A stretch of 35,778 bases of DNA from Gemmatimonadaceae bacterium (GTDB taxonomy: Bacteria; Gemmatimonadota; Gemmatimonadetes; Gemmatimonadales; Gemmatimonadaceae). How positions within the stretch are numbered: position 1 is the stretch's first letter; each line of letters opens with the position of its first letter. Below are positions 1 through 10,471 of the stretch, in pieces. Where the stretch lies: NCBI GenBank assembly GCA_025927495.1, contig JAICLH010000009.1, positions 1-35,778 of the forward strand. Direction: 5' to 3'. The notes beneath the pieces are model-generated. The model saw only the letters and a list, made by a program, of their open reading frames with translations. It had not been told where the DNA came from and did not search any database. The position numbers were made by a program, and so were the translations under genes.

Positions 1-471
1 GATGTACGGGTCGCTGTAGTCGAGCCAGTAGCCGATCCGCGCGCTCAGCTTCTCCCACTCGCCCTTGTAGGTCCAGACGCTGTCGCGGCTCAGCTTGTTG
101 AACTCCTCGACGCCCAACTCCTCGATCTGCTGCTTGCCGCTGATGCCTAACCGCTTCTCGACCTCGATCTCCACCGGCAGGCCGTGGGTATCCCAGCCCG
201 CCTTGCGCAGCACGTGGTAGCCCTTCATGGCGCGGTAGCGGCAGAAGAGGTCCTTGATCGTGCGGGACAACACGTGGTGGATGCCGGGCCGGCCGTTCGC
301 CGTGGGCGGTCCCTCGAAGAACACGAACTCGTCAGCGCCGGCGCGCGCGCGCAGCGTTTGGCCTAACAAATCCTCGGCATCCCACTGCGCCAGCACCTGC
401 TGCTCGAGCGTGTCCGCCGGCAGGTCCGGCGGCAGCAGCCGGTAGGTTGCCGTCGGCTCGGCAGCCGTCAT
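1..471 (-). CDS. ileS: Isoleucyl-tRNA synthetase, N-terminal part (cut by window edge)
   Basis: Class I aminoacyl-tRNA synthetase charging tRNA-Ile with isoleucine in the cytoplasm. Only the first ~157 residues are present; the frame runs off the left edge with no stop. The N-terminal catalytic region is clear: [16 protein letters not shown] carries the HIGH-type ATP-binding signature (about residues 48-63), followed by a [15 protein letters not shown] stretch and [10 protein letters not shown], which is typical of IleS. The PGIHH form resembles the longer, eukaryote-like IleS class found in Bacteroidetes and Chlamydiae, many of which tolerate mupirocin (known of the class, not tested here). 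The ATG at 469-471 overlaps the punA stop as ATGA, so ileS is the last visible gene of the long minus-strand operon. Confidence 0.95.
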   Translation of the reverse strand, partial: MTAAEPTATYRLLPPDLPADTLEQQVLAQWDAEDLLGQTLRARAGADEFVFFEGPPTANGRPGIHHVLSRTIKDLFCRYRAMKGYHVLRKAGWDTHGLPVEIEVEKRLGISGKQQIEELGVEEFNKLSRDSVWTYKGEWEKLSARIGYWLDYSDPYI

Positions 472-1346
472 AGCCGGCCCACCACGTCGCGCACGACGGC
501 CGTGAGGCGGGGCTCCGCCGAGGCCGCGACCGCGATGATCTGCTCGACCGTCGCCGGCTCGAGCGCATCGGGGAGACAGCGGTCGGTGATGATCGAGAGG
601 CCGAGCACGCGCATGCCGGCGTGCACCGCCACGATCACTTCGGGGACGGTCGACATACCGACGACGTCGGCACCGATCGCCCTGAGAAAGCGGTATTCGG
701 CCGGCGTCTCGAGATTGGGTCCGGTGACCGCCACATACACGCCTTCGCGGAGCGTGATGCCGTGCGCCAGCGCCGACTGCCGCGCCAGTACGCGCAGGCC
801 GCGATCGTACGCGCACGACATGTCCGGGAAACGCGGACCCAGCGTGTCGTCGTTCGGTCCGATGAGCGGGTTGTCGCCCAGGAGATTGATGTGGTCGGCG
901 ATCAGCATCAGGTCGCCGGGTTCCCACAACGGATGCATGCCGCCGCACGCGTTGGACACGACCAGCGTGTGCGCGCCTAACTGGCGCATGACGCGCACCG
1001 GGAAAGACACCTGCTGCGCGGTGTAGCCCTCGTAGAGGTGGAAGCGGCCCTGCATCGCCACCGTGGACCGGCCCGCGATCGTCCCGCACAGCAGGCGCCC
1101 CGCGTGCGACTCCGTGGTCGACAACGGGAAACCCGGGATCTCCTGGTACGGGATCGTCACCTGCACATCCATCTCGTCCGCGAGGGCTCCGAGCCCGGTA
1201 CCCAGGATCAGCGCGACGTCCGGGGCGCCATCGAAGCGGTCGCGCACCGCCGCGGCGGCGACGTCCGCCTGCGCACGCGTGTGAGCGTGTCGAGCGGGGA
1301 CCTGCGCCGGCGCCAGTCGTGGATCGTCGAGCCGCACTCCCGTCAT
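468..1346 (-). CDS. punA: Purine nucleoside phosphorylase
   Basis: Phosphorolysis of purine (deoxy)nucleosides to free base and (deoxy)ribose-1-phosphate, in purine salvage. About 292 residues, the usual size for the trimeric guanosine/inosine-type enzyme. Visible family motifs are [10 protein letters not shown] (phosphate loop), [31 protein letters not shown] and the late [13 protein letters not shown] with SIITDRC, which line the purine site. An in-frame upstream start exists at 1370, but the ATG at 1346 overlaps the stop of the upstream DivIVA-like gene as ATGA, the spacing used repeatedly here, so I chose it. It sits in the same operon as hpt, a second purine-salvage gene. Exact substrate range (guanosine/inosine versus adenosine) is inferred from family only. 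Confidence 0.95.
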   Translation of the reverse strand: MTGVRLDDPRLAPAQVPARHAHTRAQADVAAAAVRDRFDGAPDVALILGTGLGALADEMDVQVTIPYQEIPGFPLSTTESHAGRLLCGTIAGRSTVAMQGRFHLYEGYTAQQVSFPVRVMRQLGAHTLVVSNACGGMHPLWEPGDLMLIADHINLLGDNPLIGPNDDTLGPRFPDMSCAYDRGLRVLARQSALAHGITLREGVYVAVTGPNLETPAEYRFLRAIGADVVGMSTVPEVIVAVHAGMRVLGLSIITDRCLPDALEPATVEQIIAVAASAEPRLTAVVRDVVGRL

Positions 1347-1903
1347 TCCTTGACGAGCGACTCGAGCCACGCCGGTGTCTTGACGTGCGCGCGCGGATCG
1401 ACCGCCTCGGACTCACCGCTCGTCCGCGACGGCGGCAGCGGCATCTCCGCGGCGTTCAACTCGGCCAGGTGGCGCTCCACGAGCGCGCGCAACTGACCCA
1501 CGTACGTTAGGCGCGCCTTTTCGAGCGACGTGAGCTCGCCTTGCAACCGGCGGATCTCCGCGCGTGCGGCTTCCATCTGCTTCTCGCCTTCGGCCCGCGC
1601 TTCGCGCAGGATGAGCTGCGCCTCGCGCTCCGCCTGCTCGCGCATCTCCGCGCGCAGCTGTTGGGCCGACACGAGCGCGTCGTTGAGCGCCTTGTCACGC
1701 TCGCGGAACGCGCGCAACTGCTCGTGGAATCCGCGCGCCTTGGACTCGAGGTCCTGGTTGAGGCGCGTCAGGCGATCCAGCTCGTCCGCCACCTGCGCCC
1801 GAAAGTCTTCAACCTTTTTTTCGTCGTACCCGCGAAACGCCTTCGCGCCGAAGTCCCAGCGGCGCACGTCGAGCGGTGAGAGATGAAAGGCTTCGTCAGT
1901 CAT
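1343..1903 (-). CDS. DivIVA-domain coiled-coil protein
   Basis: 186 residues. The N-terminus ([28 protein letters not shown]) matches the DivIVA/GpsB-type signature (L.P.D...., F....RGYD...V..F) used for membrane-curvature binding in polar-growth or division proteins. It is followed by a long, charged, heptad-like coiled coil (about residues 35-140) and a proline/serine-rich tail. There is no transmembrane segment. A role in division-site or polar organisation is inferred from the domain. Start ATG at 1901-1903 overlaps the yggS stop (ATGA), and its own stop overlaps punA in the same way. The yggS-DivIVA neighbourhood recalls the ylm cluster near ftsZ in Gram-positives, though no fts genes other than ftsH are nearby. 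The same frame stays open far upstream, but that part is antisense-like noise over yggS. Confidence 0.85.
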   Translation of the reverse strand: MTDEAFHLSPLDVRRWDFGAKAFRGYDEKKVEDFRAQVADELDRLTRLNQDLESKARGFHEQLRAFRERDKALNDALVSAQQLRAEMREQAEREAQLILREARAEGEKQMEAARAEIRRLQGELTSLEKARLTYVGQLRALVERHLAELNAAEMPLPPSRTSGESEAVDPRAHVKTPAWLESLVKE

Positions 1904-2589
1904 TGGTCTCGCGCTCCAAACAGGATGGTGCCGAGCCGCACCATTGTGGCTCCCTCCTCCACCGCCACCTCGTAGTCGTTGGACATACCCATCGACAACT
2001 CGGTCACGAGCGGCCCGCACGCCCGTGCGAGGATCGCCCGCGCCTCCCGTGCCCCGCCGAACACCCGCCGCAGCTCTCCTTCCGGCGCATCGAGCGGCGC
2101 CATGGTCATCGCGCCGAGCACCCTCATACCCGTCATTCCGGCGATTCGCTCCGCGGCGGGCGGGAGATCGCGCAGCGCGAATCCGCCTTTCGAGTCTTCG
2201 CCGGACGTGTTCACCTGAATCAGCACGTCGACCGGCGCGCCGCGCGATACACCATAGTCGTGCACCGCGTGCGCCAGGCGCTCGCTGTCGATCGAGTGCA
2301 CGAGCACGAAGCGCTCGACGGCTCCCTTCACTTTGTTGCGTTGGAGATGGCCGATCAGGTGCCACCGCACCGGGACCGACGTCTCGTCCATCTTGTGTAA
2401 CGCTTCCTGGACGCGATTTTCGCCAACATCGCTCACGCCCGCGCGCCAGGCGGCTTCGACGGCATCGATGCCGTGCGTCTTGGTGACCGCCACGATCGTG
2501 ACGTTCTGCGCATGTCCGCCCCGTGCCACCGCCGCGCCGATCCGATCCCGTACGTCGGACACCCGATCGGCGATGTCCTGAAAGTGCAT
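1900..2589 (-). CDS. yggS: YggS/PROSC-family PLP-binding protein
   Basis: 229 residues, the full size of the YggS (PLPBP) family. These are single-domain alanine-racemase-like barrels that bind pyridoxal phosphate and buffer PLP homeostasis without a known catalytic activity. Visible motifs: VAVTKTHG with the PLP-linked lysine (about residue 37), VGENRVQEAL, WHLIGHLQRNK, and the phosphate-binding C-terminal SMGMSNDYEVAVEEGATMVR followed by GTILFGAR. ATG at 2587-2589; about 50 bp of non-coding sequence separates it from cdaA upstream. Downstream it is coupled to the DivIVA-like gene by an ATGA overlap. Confidence 0.95.
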   Translation of the reverse strand: MHFQDIADRVSDVRDRIGAAVARGGHAQNVTIVAVTKTHGIDAVEAAWRAGVSDVGENRVQEALHKMDETSVPVRWHLIGHLQRNKVKGAVERFVLVHSIDSERLAHAVHDYGVSRGAPVDVLIQVNTSGEDSKGGFALRDLPPAAERIAGMTGMRVLGAMTMAPLDAPEGELRRVFGGAREARAILARACGPLVTELSMGMSNDYEVAVEEGATMVRLGTILFGARDQ

Positions 2590-2640
2590 AAGCTCTGAAT
2601 TTATCGCCGCTTACGGTGCGATGCAATCAGGCTGCGGTCC

Positions 2641-3441
2641 CTACGCCCTCATCTGGAGCACGGGCTGCTCCGCCGTGGTTCTGAGCGGCCGGCCGGCGAT
2701 CAAGTCGCGCACCTGGGGCGCCGTCAGGCCGCGCAGGAGACGGCCGTCCTGCGCCACCGATATGGTCGCGCTCTCCTCGGACACCACCACGACGAGCGCG
2801 TCGGTTTCCTCGCTCAAGCCCAGCGCCGCGCGGTGGCGCGTGCCTAACGTGCGGTCGGTCATGTGCGCCTGTGTGAGCGGCAAGATGCACCCCGCGCCGA
2901 TGATTGTATCGCCGCGGATGATCACGGCGCCGTCGTGCAGCGGGGAGTACGGCGTGAAGATCGTGGCCAGGAGATCGGCCGACACCTTGGCCTGCATCTC
3001 GGTGCCGGACGCGACGTAGTCGCCTAACGCAATCTCGCGCTCGAGGGCGATGATGCAGCCGATGCTCGACCGGCTCAGCCGCTCCACCGCGTCCGCGATT
3101 TCCTCGGCCACTTCGCTCACGTCCATGCGCTTGAAGAAGCGCGTCACACGCGATTGGCCTAATCGGGCCAGGGCCGCGCGCAACTCGGGCTGGAAGATCA
3201 CGAGCGCCGCGAACGCGCCGTAGGTGAACAGCACGCCCAGCAGGTACGTGATCATCGTGAACTTGAAGATCCACGCCAGCGCGTACGTGAGCACGAGGAC
3301 CACGATGCCGATCAGCATCTGCACCGCGCGCGTCCCGTGGAGCAGGAGCAGCAGCCGGTAGATGCCGTACGCCACGACTCCGATCTCGATGGCGTCGCGC
3401 CAACCGAACGAGAGGAACCGAAACTGGTCGAGGATGTTCAC
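2641..3441 (-). CDS. cdaA: Diadenylate cyclase CdaA (c-di-AMP synthase)
   Basis: Membrane-bound enzyme joining two ATP into cyclic di-AMP, a second messenger for potassium/osmotic balance and cell-wall homeostasis. 266 residues: three N-terminal membrane segments (about residues 17-34, 40-58 and 64-83) ending in the IFQPELR motif, then the DAC domain with catalytic LHDGAVII (DGA about 170-172) and RHRAALG (about 202-206). I prefer the GTG at 3441 because it overlaps the folP stop as GTGA and gives the N-terminus usual for the family; an in-frame GTG at 3471 is the alternative. The gene lies directly after folP. The usual partner cdaR (YbbR-domain) and glmM are not adjacent. Confidence 0.93.
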   Translation of the reverse strand: MNILDQFRFLSFGWRDAIEIGVVAYGIYRLLLLLHGTRAVQMLIGIVVLVLTYALAWIFKFTMITYLLGVLFTYGAFAALVIFQPELRAALARLGQSRVTRFFKRMDVSEVAEEIADAVERLSRSSIGCIIALEREIALGDYVASGTEMQAKVSADLLATIFTPYSPLHDGAVIIRGDTIIGAGCILPLTQAHMTDRTLGTRHRAALGLSEETDALVVVVSEESATISVAQDGRLLRGLTAPQVRDLIAGRPLRTTAEQPVLQMRA

Positions 3442-4301
3442 GCCGTGTCTCTGCTCTGCAGAATGCTCCACGCCACATCCAAAGCCCGGCGAGCGGCGCG
3501 GACGTCGTGTACCCGAAAGATGCGCGCGCCCAGCGCAAGCGCCATGACGTTCGCCGCAATCGTGCCGTCCACGCGATCGGCCGGCGTGGAAACGCCGCTC
3601 AGCTCACCCACGAAGCGCTTACGTGATACACCAATCACCACCGGACGCCCAAGGTTCGCCAACCGATCGAGCGCGCCGAGCACCGCGAGCGAGTGTTCCG
3701 TCCGCTTCGCGAACCCAATGCCAGGATCGAGCGCGATGCGCGCCCGTTCGATTCCCGCGCACTCCGCGGCGGTCGCCGCCGCCCGCAGCTCGCCGATCAC
3801 TTCGCCCATAACGTCCATACCATAGCTCGCGAAGCGGTACGTCCCCATCTCACTGACGCCGCCGCGCGAATGCATGAGGATAACACCGGCGCGCGCGTCC
3901 GCGCACACCGCGGCCATGGCCGGATCCAATCGGAATGCTGAAACATCGTTGATGATCTCGACTCCCTCGTCGAGCACCGCGTGGGCAACAGCACTCTTGA
4001 CGGTGTCGACCGACAGCGGGACCCGTGGAAGCCGTTCGCGCAACGTCCGCACGACGGGCATGATGCGGCGAAGTTCCTCGGCGATATCCACCGGTTCAGC
4101 GCCTTGCGGCCGCGTCGACTCGCCACCGATGTCGAGAACATCGGCGCCTTCCTCGACGAGCCTGCGCCCCTGCTCGACGGCGCGCTCGGGCGAAAAAAAC
4201 TGGCCGCCGTCGCTGAAGCTGTCGGGCGTAACGTTGACGATGCCGAGTATGACGGGCCGGTCGAGCGAGAGGGAGCCGCTGCGGATGGCCCAGGAGGACA
4301 T
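3438..4301 (-). CDS. folP: Dihydropteroate synthase
   Basis: Condenses 6-hydroxymethyl-dihydropterin pyrophosphate with p-aminobenzoate to dihydropteroate in folate synthesis; the sulfonamide target. 287 residues in a TIM barrel. Clear motifs are GIVNVTPDSFSDGG (about 20-33), DIGGESTRPQGAEPV, SVDTVKSAVA, INDVSAF, LMHSRGG, ALDPGIGFAKR and the late GVSRKRF. The ATG at 4299-4301 has no Shine-Dalgarno-like purines just upstream; the leader is instead the edge of the large inverted repeat at 4310-4538. The stop overlaps the preferred cdaA start (GTGA). Confidence 0.96.
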   Translation of the reverse strand: MSSWAIRSGSLSLDRPVILGIVNVTPDSFSDGGQFFSPERAVEQGRRLVEEGADVLDIGGESTRPQGAEPVDIAEELRRIMPVVRTLRERLPRVPLSVDTVKSAVAHAVLDEGVEIINDVSAFRLDPAMAAVCADARAGVILMHSRGGVSEMGTYRFASYGMDVMGEVIGELRAAATAAECAGIERARIALDPGIGFAKRTEHSLAVLGALDRLANLGRPVVIGVSRKRFVGELSGVSTPADRVDGTIAANVMALALGARIFRVHDVRAARRALDVAWSILQSRDTA

Positions 4302-4309
4302 GAGGACGG

Positions 4310-4538
4310 GGGAAGCGGCGGCTGGTGCCGCCTTGGGGAAGCGCTTCGCTTAGGGAACCGGCGGCTGTCGCCGCCTAGGGGAAGCGCTGGCGCTGGGGGC
4401 GGTTTCGCTGTGCAACGTTCGCAATGCAAGCTTCGAGTCCACTGATGTACTAGCCACCGCCCCATTCCCTCAGGAGGCGCCAGCCGCCGGTTCCCTAAGC
4501 GAAGCGTTTCCCCAAGGCGGCACCAGCCGCCGCTTCCC
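4310..4538. repeat. Modular GGGAA-hairpin intergenic inverted repeat, copy 1
   Basis: Two near-perfect arms of about 75 bases face each other around a loop of about 75 bases, filling the space between the ftsH stop and the folP start. Each arm is a string of modules. Every module begins GGGAA (or GGGGAA) and continues with its own small hairpin, such as AAGCGCTTCGCTT or GGCGGCTGGTGCCGCC. The outer ends are GGGAAG at 4310-4315 and CTTCCC at 4533-4538. No T-run follows, so it is not a textbook intrinsic terminator, though an RNA copy would fold very strongly. The same architecture with different bases recurs at 20962-21149 and 30283-30478. Function unknown; mRNA end protection, attenuation between ftsH and folP, or a REP/BIME-like element are possible. 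Confidence 0.9.
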
Positions 4539-4543
4539 TTGTC

Positions 4544-6516
<1,973 letters not shown>

Positions 6517-6517
<1 letters not shown>

Positions 6518-7068
6518 TACTGCAAGCTCGCGATATAGGGCAAATGACGAAAATTCTCAGCATGATCCAGCCCATACCCAACCAGAAACTCATTTGGCGC
6601 GTCGAACCCCACGAGTGCTACCTCGTACTGCAGGTGCTCGGCCACGTGCTTGTGGAGCAACGCGCAAATGTCGAGCGAGCGCGGCCGTCGCTGCATGAGG
6701 AGACCGATGAGTCGGTTCAGCGTCCGGCCCGAGTCGACGATGTCCTCTACTAATAGTATGTGTTTTCCCTCGAGCGTGGTTTCCGGATCATAGACGAGCT
6801 TGACACGACCGCTCGATTCCATGGCCTCGCCGTAACTCGCTGCAACCAGGAAATCGACCTGAAGGGGGCGCCGGATCTGCCTCACGAGGTCCCCTAGAAA
6901 GATAAAGCTCCCCTTGAGCAGGCCCAACACCAGCAGATCGCCCTCGGGGTAGCGAGCCGTCACCTCGTCGCCCAGCTCCCGTACGCGGGCCGCAATGCGC
7001 CCCGCCTCGAACGCCACACGCTTGATCGCGCGCCCGTCCAGTCTCGGATCAGCAGTCGTCACGTTCAC
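6517..7068 (-). CDS. hpt: Hypoxanthine phosphoribosyltransferase
   Basis: Purine salvage enzyme converting hypoxanthine (and usually guanine) plus PRPP to IMP/GMP. About 183 residues from the GTG at 7066-7068. The frame stays open further upstream to 7191, but that part lies over the tilS 3' end and does not look like the family. Motifs: LLKGSFIFLGDL (N-terminal loop), the PRPP-binding ILLVEDIVDSGRTL, and the C-terminal VGFDAPNEFLVGYGLDHAENFRHLPYI that closes the base site. A second GTG at 7062 is an alternative start; both overlap tilS by under 20 bases. Its stop overlaps the ftsH ATG as TAATG. Confidence 0.95.
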
Positions 7069-8353
7069 AGCGATACAGCACCATCGGTCGGCCGGACCGT
7101 ACGGTGGCCGCTGAACTGCGGCGCACTCCAGGGACCCATTCGATACGCCCATCCACGACGACGACCGGCCACGCACGACGACGCACCGCATCCACTCCCG
7201 CGTCGCGAAACAATCCCTTCAATCGACGCTCGACGCTTGCCCCATGCGGCATCATCCGATCGCCCGCGCGCCACTCCCGCACCGTTACACGCGAGCCCTT
7301 GGGCAGCAACGCGGACCACAGATCCTCGAGCGCACCCGCCTCTCCCGATACGCGACGAAACCGCCACCCGCCAATCGACAGCGTTTCCGTCATCGCGCGC
7401 GGCCCGCGAATCGCATCACTGTTCGCGCGTCGCACCACCAGAGTCTCACCGAGTCGCACCGCCTCGAATCTACCCGAGAGCGGCACGCGCGCTCCCGGTC
7501 GACACGTAATAGTAAACGCGGCCAAACGCTCCGTTCCACGGCGATCGAGTGCGAGCCCAACGCGCGACGCCAGCGCGGGCCAGAGCAAGCGAAGGTGGTC
7601 CGCATCATAGGACGCAAGCGACGAGCGAGCAACCTCGAGCGCGGCATCGTTTGCGCCAACACGCGATGCCACGTTCGCGTCGAGCCATCGGTCGACATCC
7701 TGCCTCAGCATCCATGCACGATTCGACACCGACAAGAGGGTTTCCGTCAGGCCGGGACGCGCGCGCTCGAGCGCCGGCAAGAGCTCGAGTCGAGCGCGGT
7801 TTCTCGCGTGCACGAGCGACGCGTTGGACGGATCGTCGACCCACGCCAAGCTGCACTCGACCGCGTACGTCTCCAGATCCGCGCGCGTGAACGAGAGCAG
7901 CGGCCTTACGACGCCAGCCCCTGCGTGCAGCGCCGCGAGTCCGCGCGCGCCGGAATCGCGGAGCACACGCATGAAGATGGTTTCGACCTGGTCGTCGCGC
8001 GTGTGACCGGTGACCACTTGGGCGCCGTGCTCGCGCGCCACGTCGCGCAGAAATCGCCAGCGCGCATCGCGCCACGCTGCTTCGCGCGCGGGCAGAGCTC
8101 GAGGTGCGACTCCCACTCGAAGCGGTAGCCCCAGCGACGCGGCGGTAGTCCGCACGTGCCGCACGGCGCGACGCCCGGCAGATCCCGTGCGATGGTCGTA
8201 CACCGCGACCGCACGCACGCGTTCGGGCGCGGTGTGCGCGACGGCGTCGAGCAACGTCATCGAATCGAGACCGCCCGACACGGCGAGAATGACGCGTGGA
8301 GACGGCGCCAATGCGCGCGCCACTTCGTCACGAATGCGGGATACGATCTTCAT
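7049..8353 (-). CDS. tilS: tRNA(Ile)-lysidine synthase
   Basis: Modifies C34 of the CAU-anticodon tRNA-Ile to lysidine so it reads AUA. 434 residues from the ATG at 8351-8353. The N-type ATP-pyrophosphatase domain carries the PP-loop ILAVSGGLDSMTLL (SGGLDS about 26-31), followed by GHTRDDQVET and a substrate segment WVDDPSN. The C-terminal part ends in a domain containing VTVREWRAGDRMMPHG and RRLKGLFRDAGV, typical of TilS C-terminal regions. It heads the minus-strand operon and overlaps hpt. It is divergent from the small plus-strand gene at 8445. Confidence 0.96.
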   Translation of the reverse strand: MKIVSRIRDEVARALAPSPRVILAVSGGLDSMTLLDAVAHTAPERVRAVAVYDHRTGSAGRRAVRHVRTTAASLGLPLRVGVAPRALPAREAAWRDARWRFLRDVAREHGAQVVTGHTRDDQVETIFMRVLRDSGARGLAALHAGAGVVRPLLSFTRADLETYAVECSLAWVDDPSNASLVHARNRARLELLPALERARPGLTETLLSVSNRAWMLRQDVDRWLDANVASRVGANDAALEVARSSLASYDADHLRLLWPALASRVGLALDRRGTERLAAFTITCRPGARVPLSGRFEAVRLGETLVVRRANSDAIRGPRAMTETLSIGGWRFRRVSGEAGALEDLWSALLPKGSRVTVREWRAGDRMMPHGASVERRLKGLFRDAGVDAVRRRAWPVVVVDGRIEWVPGVRRSSAATVRSGRPMVLYRCERDDC

Positions 8354-8444
8354 AGTCACAAACCTAGGGCACACTGGCCCGATCCGCGCTGCGACCGTAC
8401 ATTCTCGGAGTCAGCGCTGAACCGCCATCCACCAAGGACACGTC

Positions 8445-8630
8445 GTGATCACGAATGGAGTACTCGGGGTCCTCTGGACCGCCCTCGGCTTGGGCTGTTT
8501 CTATATCGGGCTTACTTGGATCAACGCCCTGCTCGGACATTTCCTCACGCCGATGTTCCTGCTCACCGCGTCTCGATTCCTCAAGCCCGAACAGCCGGAC
8601 GCCGACGCCGAGCGCGAGCCCGCCCGCTGA
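8445..8630 (+). CDS. Small putative membrane protein (hypothetical)
   Basis: 61 residues starting with GTG at 8445, preceded by AAGGA at 8433-8437, a plausible ribosome binding site. Residues about 5-48 are hydrophobic and could form two short membrane helices (GVLGVLWTALGLGCFYIG and a later FLTPMFLLT stretch), followed by a polar, acidic tail rich in Pro/Asp/Glu. I do not recognise a family. It is divergent from tilS, with about 90 bp between the starts. It could be spurious, but the ribosome site, the hydrophobic pattern and the lack of a better frame favour a real small gene. Confidence 0.5.
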   Translation: MITNGVLGVLWTALGLGCFYIGLTWINALLGHFLTPMFLLTASRFLKPEQPDADAEREPAR

Positions 8631-8793
8631 CACAGCAGGGTCGCTGACAACGTAAGGAAAAGTGTCCGCCTGGGGCGGATGCGAGCGCGGGTTGGAGCGT
8701 ACGCTCGCTGGCGATGTCGAAGTGTAGCACAACCTGAACCCTAGCCGTGAAGCCGGATCGCGACGTGAACGCGACGGCCTTCCAGGAGCTTCC

Positions 8794-9396
8794 ATGGGTC
8801 TGATTGTCCTGCTGATCATCGTCGTCGTGCTCGGCTTCTGGTTCGTGGGCGTGTACAACAATCTCGTCTCGCTCAAGAACCAGGTTTTCAATGCCTGGAA
8901 GCAGATCGACGTGCAGCTCAAGCGGCGCCACGATCTCATTCCGAACCTGGTCGAAACCGTGAAAGGCGCCATGAACTTCGAGCGGGACACGCTCGAGGCG
9001 GTAGTTCAGGCGCGCAACAAGGCCATCGCGGTGCAAGCGCCGGCGGCGGGAACCGCGCCATCGGCGCAGCAGGTCCAACAGACAGCGGCTGCTGAGTCGC
9101 AGCTCTCGGGTGCACTCGGCCGCTTGTTCGCGGTGGTCGAGGCCTATCCGGACTTGAAGTCGACCGGCAACGTGGCGCAGTTGCAGGAGGAGCTGACGTC
9201 GACCGAGAACAAGATCGCGTTCTCGCGCCAGCTCTACAACGACACGGCCACGCAGTACAACACGAAGCAGCAGCAGTTCCCGTCGAACCTCGTCGCCGGC
9301 TTCGCCAAGGCTGCGCCAGCCGAGCTGTGGGAGATCACCGACACCACGGAACGTGAGAACGTGAAGGTCGATCTCTCCATGAACCCGAAGAAGTGA
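8794..9396 (+). CDS. lemA: LemA family protein
   Basis: 200 residues with one N-terminal membrane helix (about 2-20) followed by a mainly helical, coiled-coil-like domain. LemA hallmarks are YNNLVSLKNQVFNAWKQIDVQLKRRHDLIPNLV and ENKIAFSRQLYND (both read in full in the frame, quoted here only as the family blocks LKRRHDLIPNLV and IAFSRQLYND). Start ATG at 8794 follows AGGAG at 8785-8789. Its stop overlaps the start of the M48 peptidase as GTGA, a lemA-protease pairing found in many bacteria. A cell-envelope or membrane stress role is inferred; the biochemical function of LemA is not settled. Confidence 0.93.
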   Translation: MGLIVLLIIVVVLGFWFVGVYNNLVSLKNQVFNAWKQIDVQLKRRHDLIPNLVETVKGAMNFERDTLEAVVQARNKAIAVQAPAAGTAPSAQQVQQTAAAESQLSGALGRLFAVVEAYPDLKSTGNVAQLQEELTSTENKIAFSRQLYNDTATQYNTKQQQFPSNLVAGFAKAAPAELWEITDTTERENVKVDLSMNPKK

Positions 9397-10433
9397 GCGA
9401 GAGCGGGAATCTTTTCGCCCAACAGGAGGCCAATCGCCGGCGGTCTCGACGGCTGGTGATTGGCTTCATCCTGTTTTTCGCGTGGTTAGGCTTCGGCGGC
9501 GACTTCATTTTCTACGAGTACACGAAGGGGGCCGCGCCGGGCGCGTACCATCACGTCTTCCCGGTCTTCGGCATCATCCTGTCCATCATCGCGGCCAGCA
9601 TGGCCTGGTGGGCGTGGACGACGGGCCCCAAGCGCGTGATCTGGTCCACCGGCGCGCGGGAACTGACGGATCCCGAAACGCCGCAGGAAAAGCAGCTGGA
9701 CAACGTCGTCGAAGAGATGGCGGTGGCCTCCGGCCTGCCGAAGCCAAAGATCTGGATCATCCCGGACGCCGATCCCAACGCGCTCGCCACCGGTCACGAC
9801 CAGAATACGTCCAGCATCGCCGTCACACAGGGGCTGCTCGACCTCTGTTCGCGTGACGAGCTGCAGGCGGTGGTGGCGCACGAGATGGGGCACATCAAGA
9901 ATCTGGACGTGCGTTTGATGACGCAGCTCGCCGCGCTGGTGGGCGCGGTGACGCTGATTGGCGACGGCGTGGGCCGGATGATGTTTTACGGCGGCAATCC
10001 GTTAGGCGGCGGACGCCGCAGCAGCAGCGACCGCGACTCGAGGGGCGGCGGAAACGGGATCCTGCTCGTGATCCTGCTCGTGTTCTGGATCATCAGCTGG
10101 ATTCTCGCGCCGATCATCATGCGCCTCATGGCGCTCGGCGTGAGCCGCGACCGCGAGTATCTGGCCGACGCGATGAGCGCGCAGTTCACGCGCAATCCGT
10201 TGTCGCTCGCGACGGCGCTGGGGAAGATCGAGGATGCCGACGCGCCCACCAAGAGTATCAAAGGCGGCGCGGCGCAGATGTGCATTGCCGATCCCACCGG
10301 CCGGCACCTCAACTCGAAGGAAGGCAAGCTCGCCGAGTTGTTCGGGACACACCCGCCGATGGCGCTGCGCATTTCGCGGCTCAAGGCGATGGGCTATCAG
10401 ACGGAGCCGGGCGCGATCGCGGGCTCGCGTTAG
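9393..10433 (+). CDS. htpX: M48-family (HtpX-like) membrane zinc metalloprotease
   Basis: 346 residues. Two N-terminal membrane segments (about 21-40 and 55-75) precede a cytoplasmic M48 domain. This carries the zinc motif HEMGH at about 163-167, a hydrophobic stretch in the middle (about 220-245) and the third-ligand region SRDREYLADAMS. A Gly/Ser/Arg-rich loop separates the hairpin segments. It fits HtpX/Oma1-type proteases that handle damaged membrane proteins. Start GTG at 9393 overlaps the lemA stop, and its own TAG stop lies inside a GTTAGGC heptamer (10429-10435). It converges on the ADOP permease with about 40 bp between. The htpX name is a family-level assignment. Confidence 0.9.
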   Translation: MSESGNLFAQQEANRRRSRRLVIGFILFFAWLGFGGDFIFYEYTKGAAPGAYHHVFPVFGIILSIIAASMAWWAWTTGPKRVIWSTGARELTDPETPQEKQLDNVVEEMAVASGLPKPKIWIIPDADPNALATGHDQNTSSIAVTQGLLDLCSRDELQAVVAHEMGHIKNLDVRLMTQLAALVGAVTLIGDGVGRMMFYGGNPLGGGRRSSSDRDSRGGGNGILLVILLVFWIISWILAPIIMRLMALGVSRDREYLADAMSAQFTRNPLSLATALGKIEDADAPTKSIKGGAAQMCIADPTGRHLNSKEGKLAELFGTHPPMALRISRLKAMGYQTEPGAIAGSR

Positions 10434-10471
10434 GCGCACGCCCGCTCGGCTCCATCGCGGGCCGCCCGCGG

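Noticed and set aside
10456-10470. GC-only palindrome between the M48 and ADOP genes as a terminator
   Set aside because: One-base centre and no T-run; not a credible intrinsic terminator, though it could be incidental.
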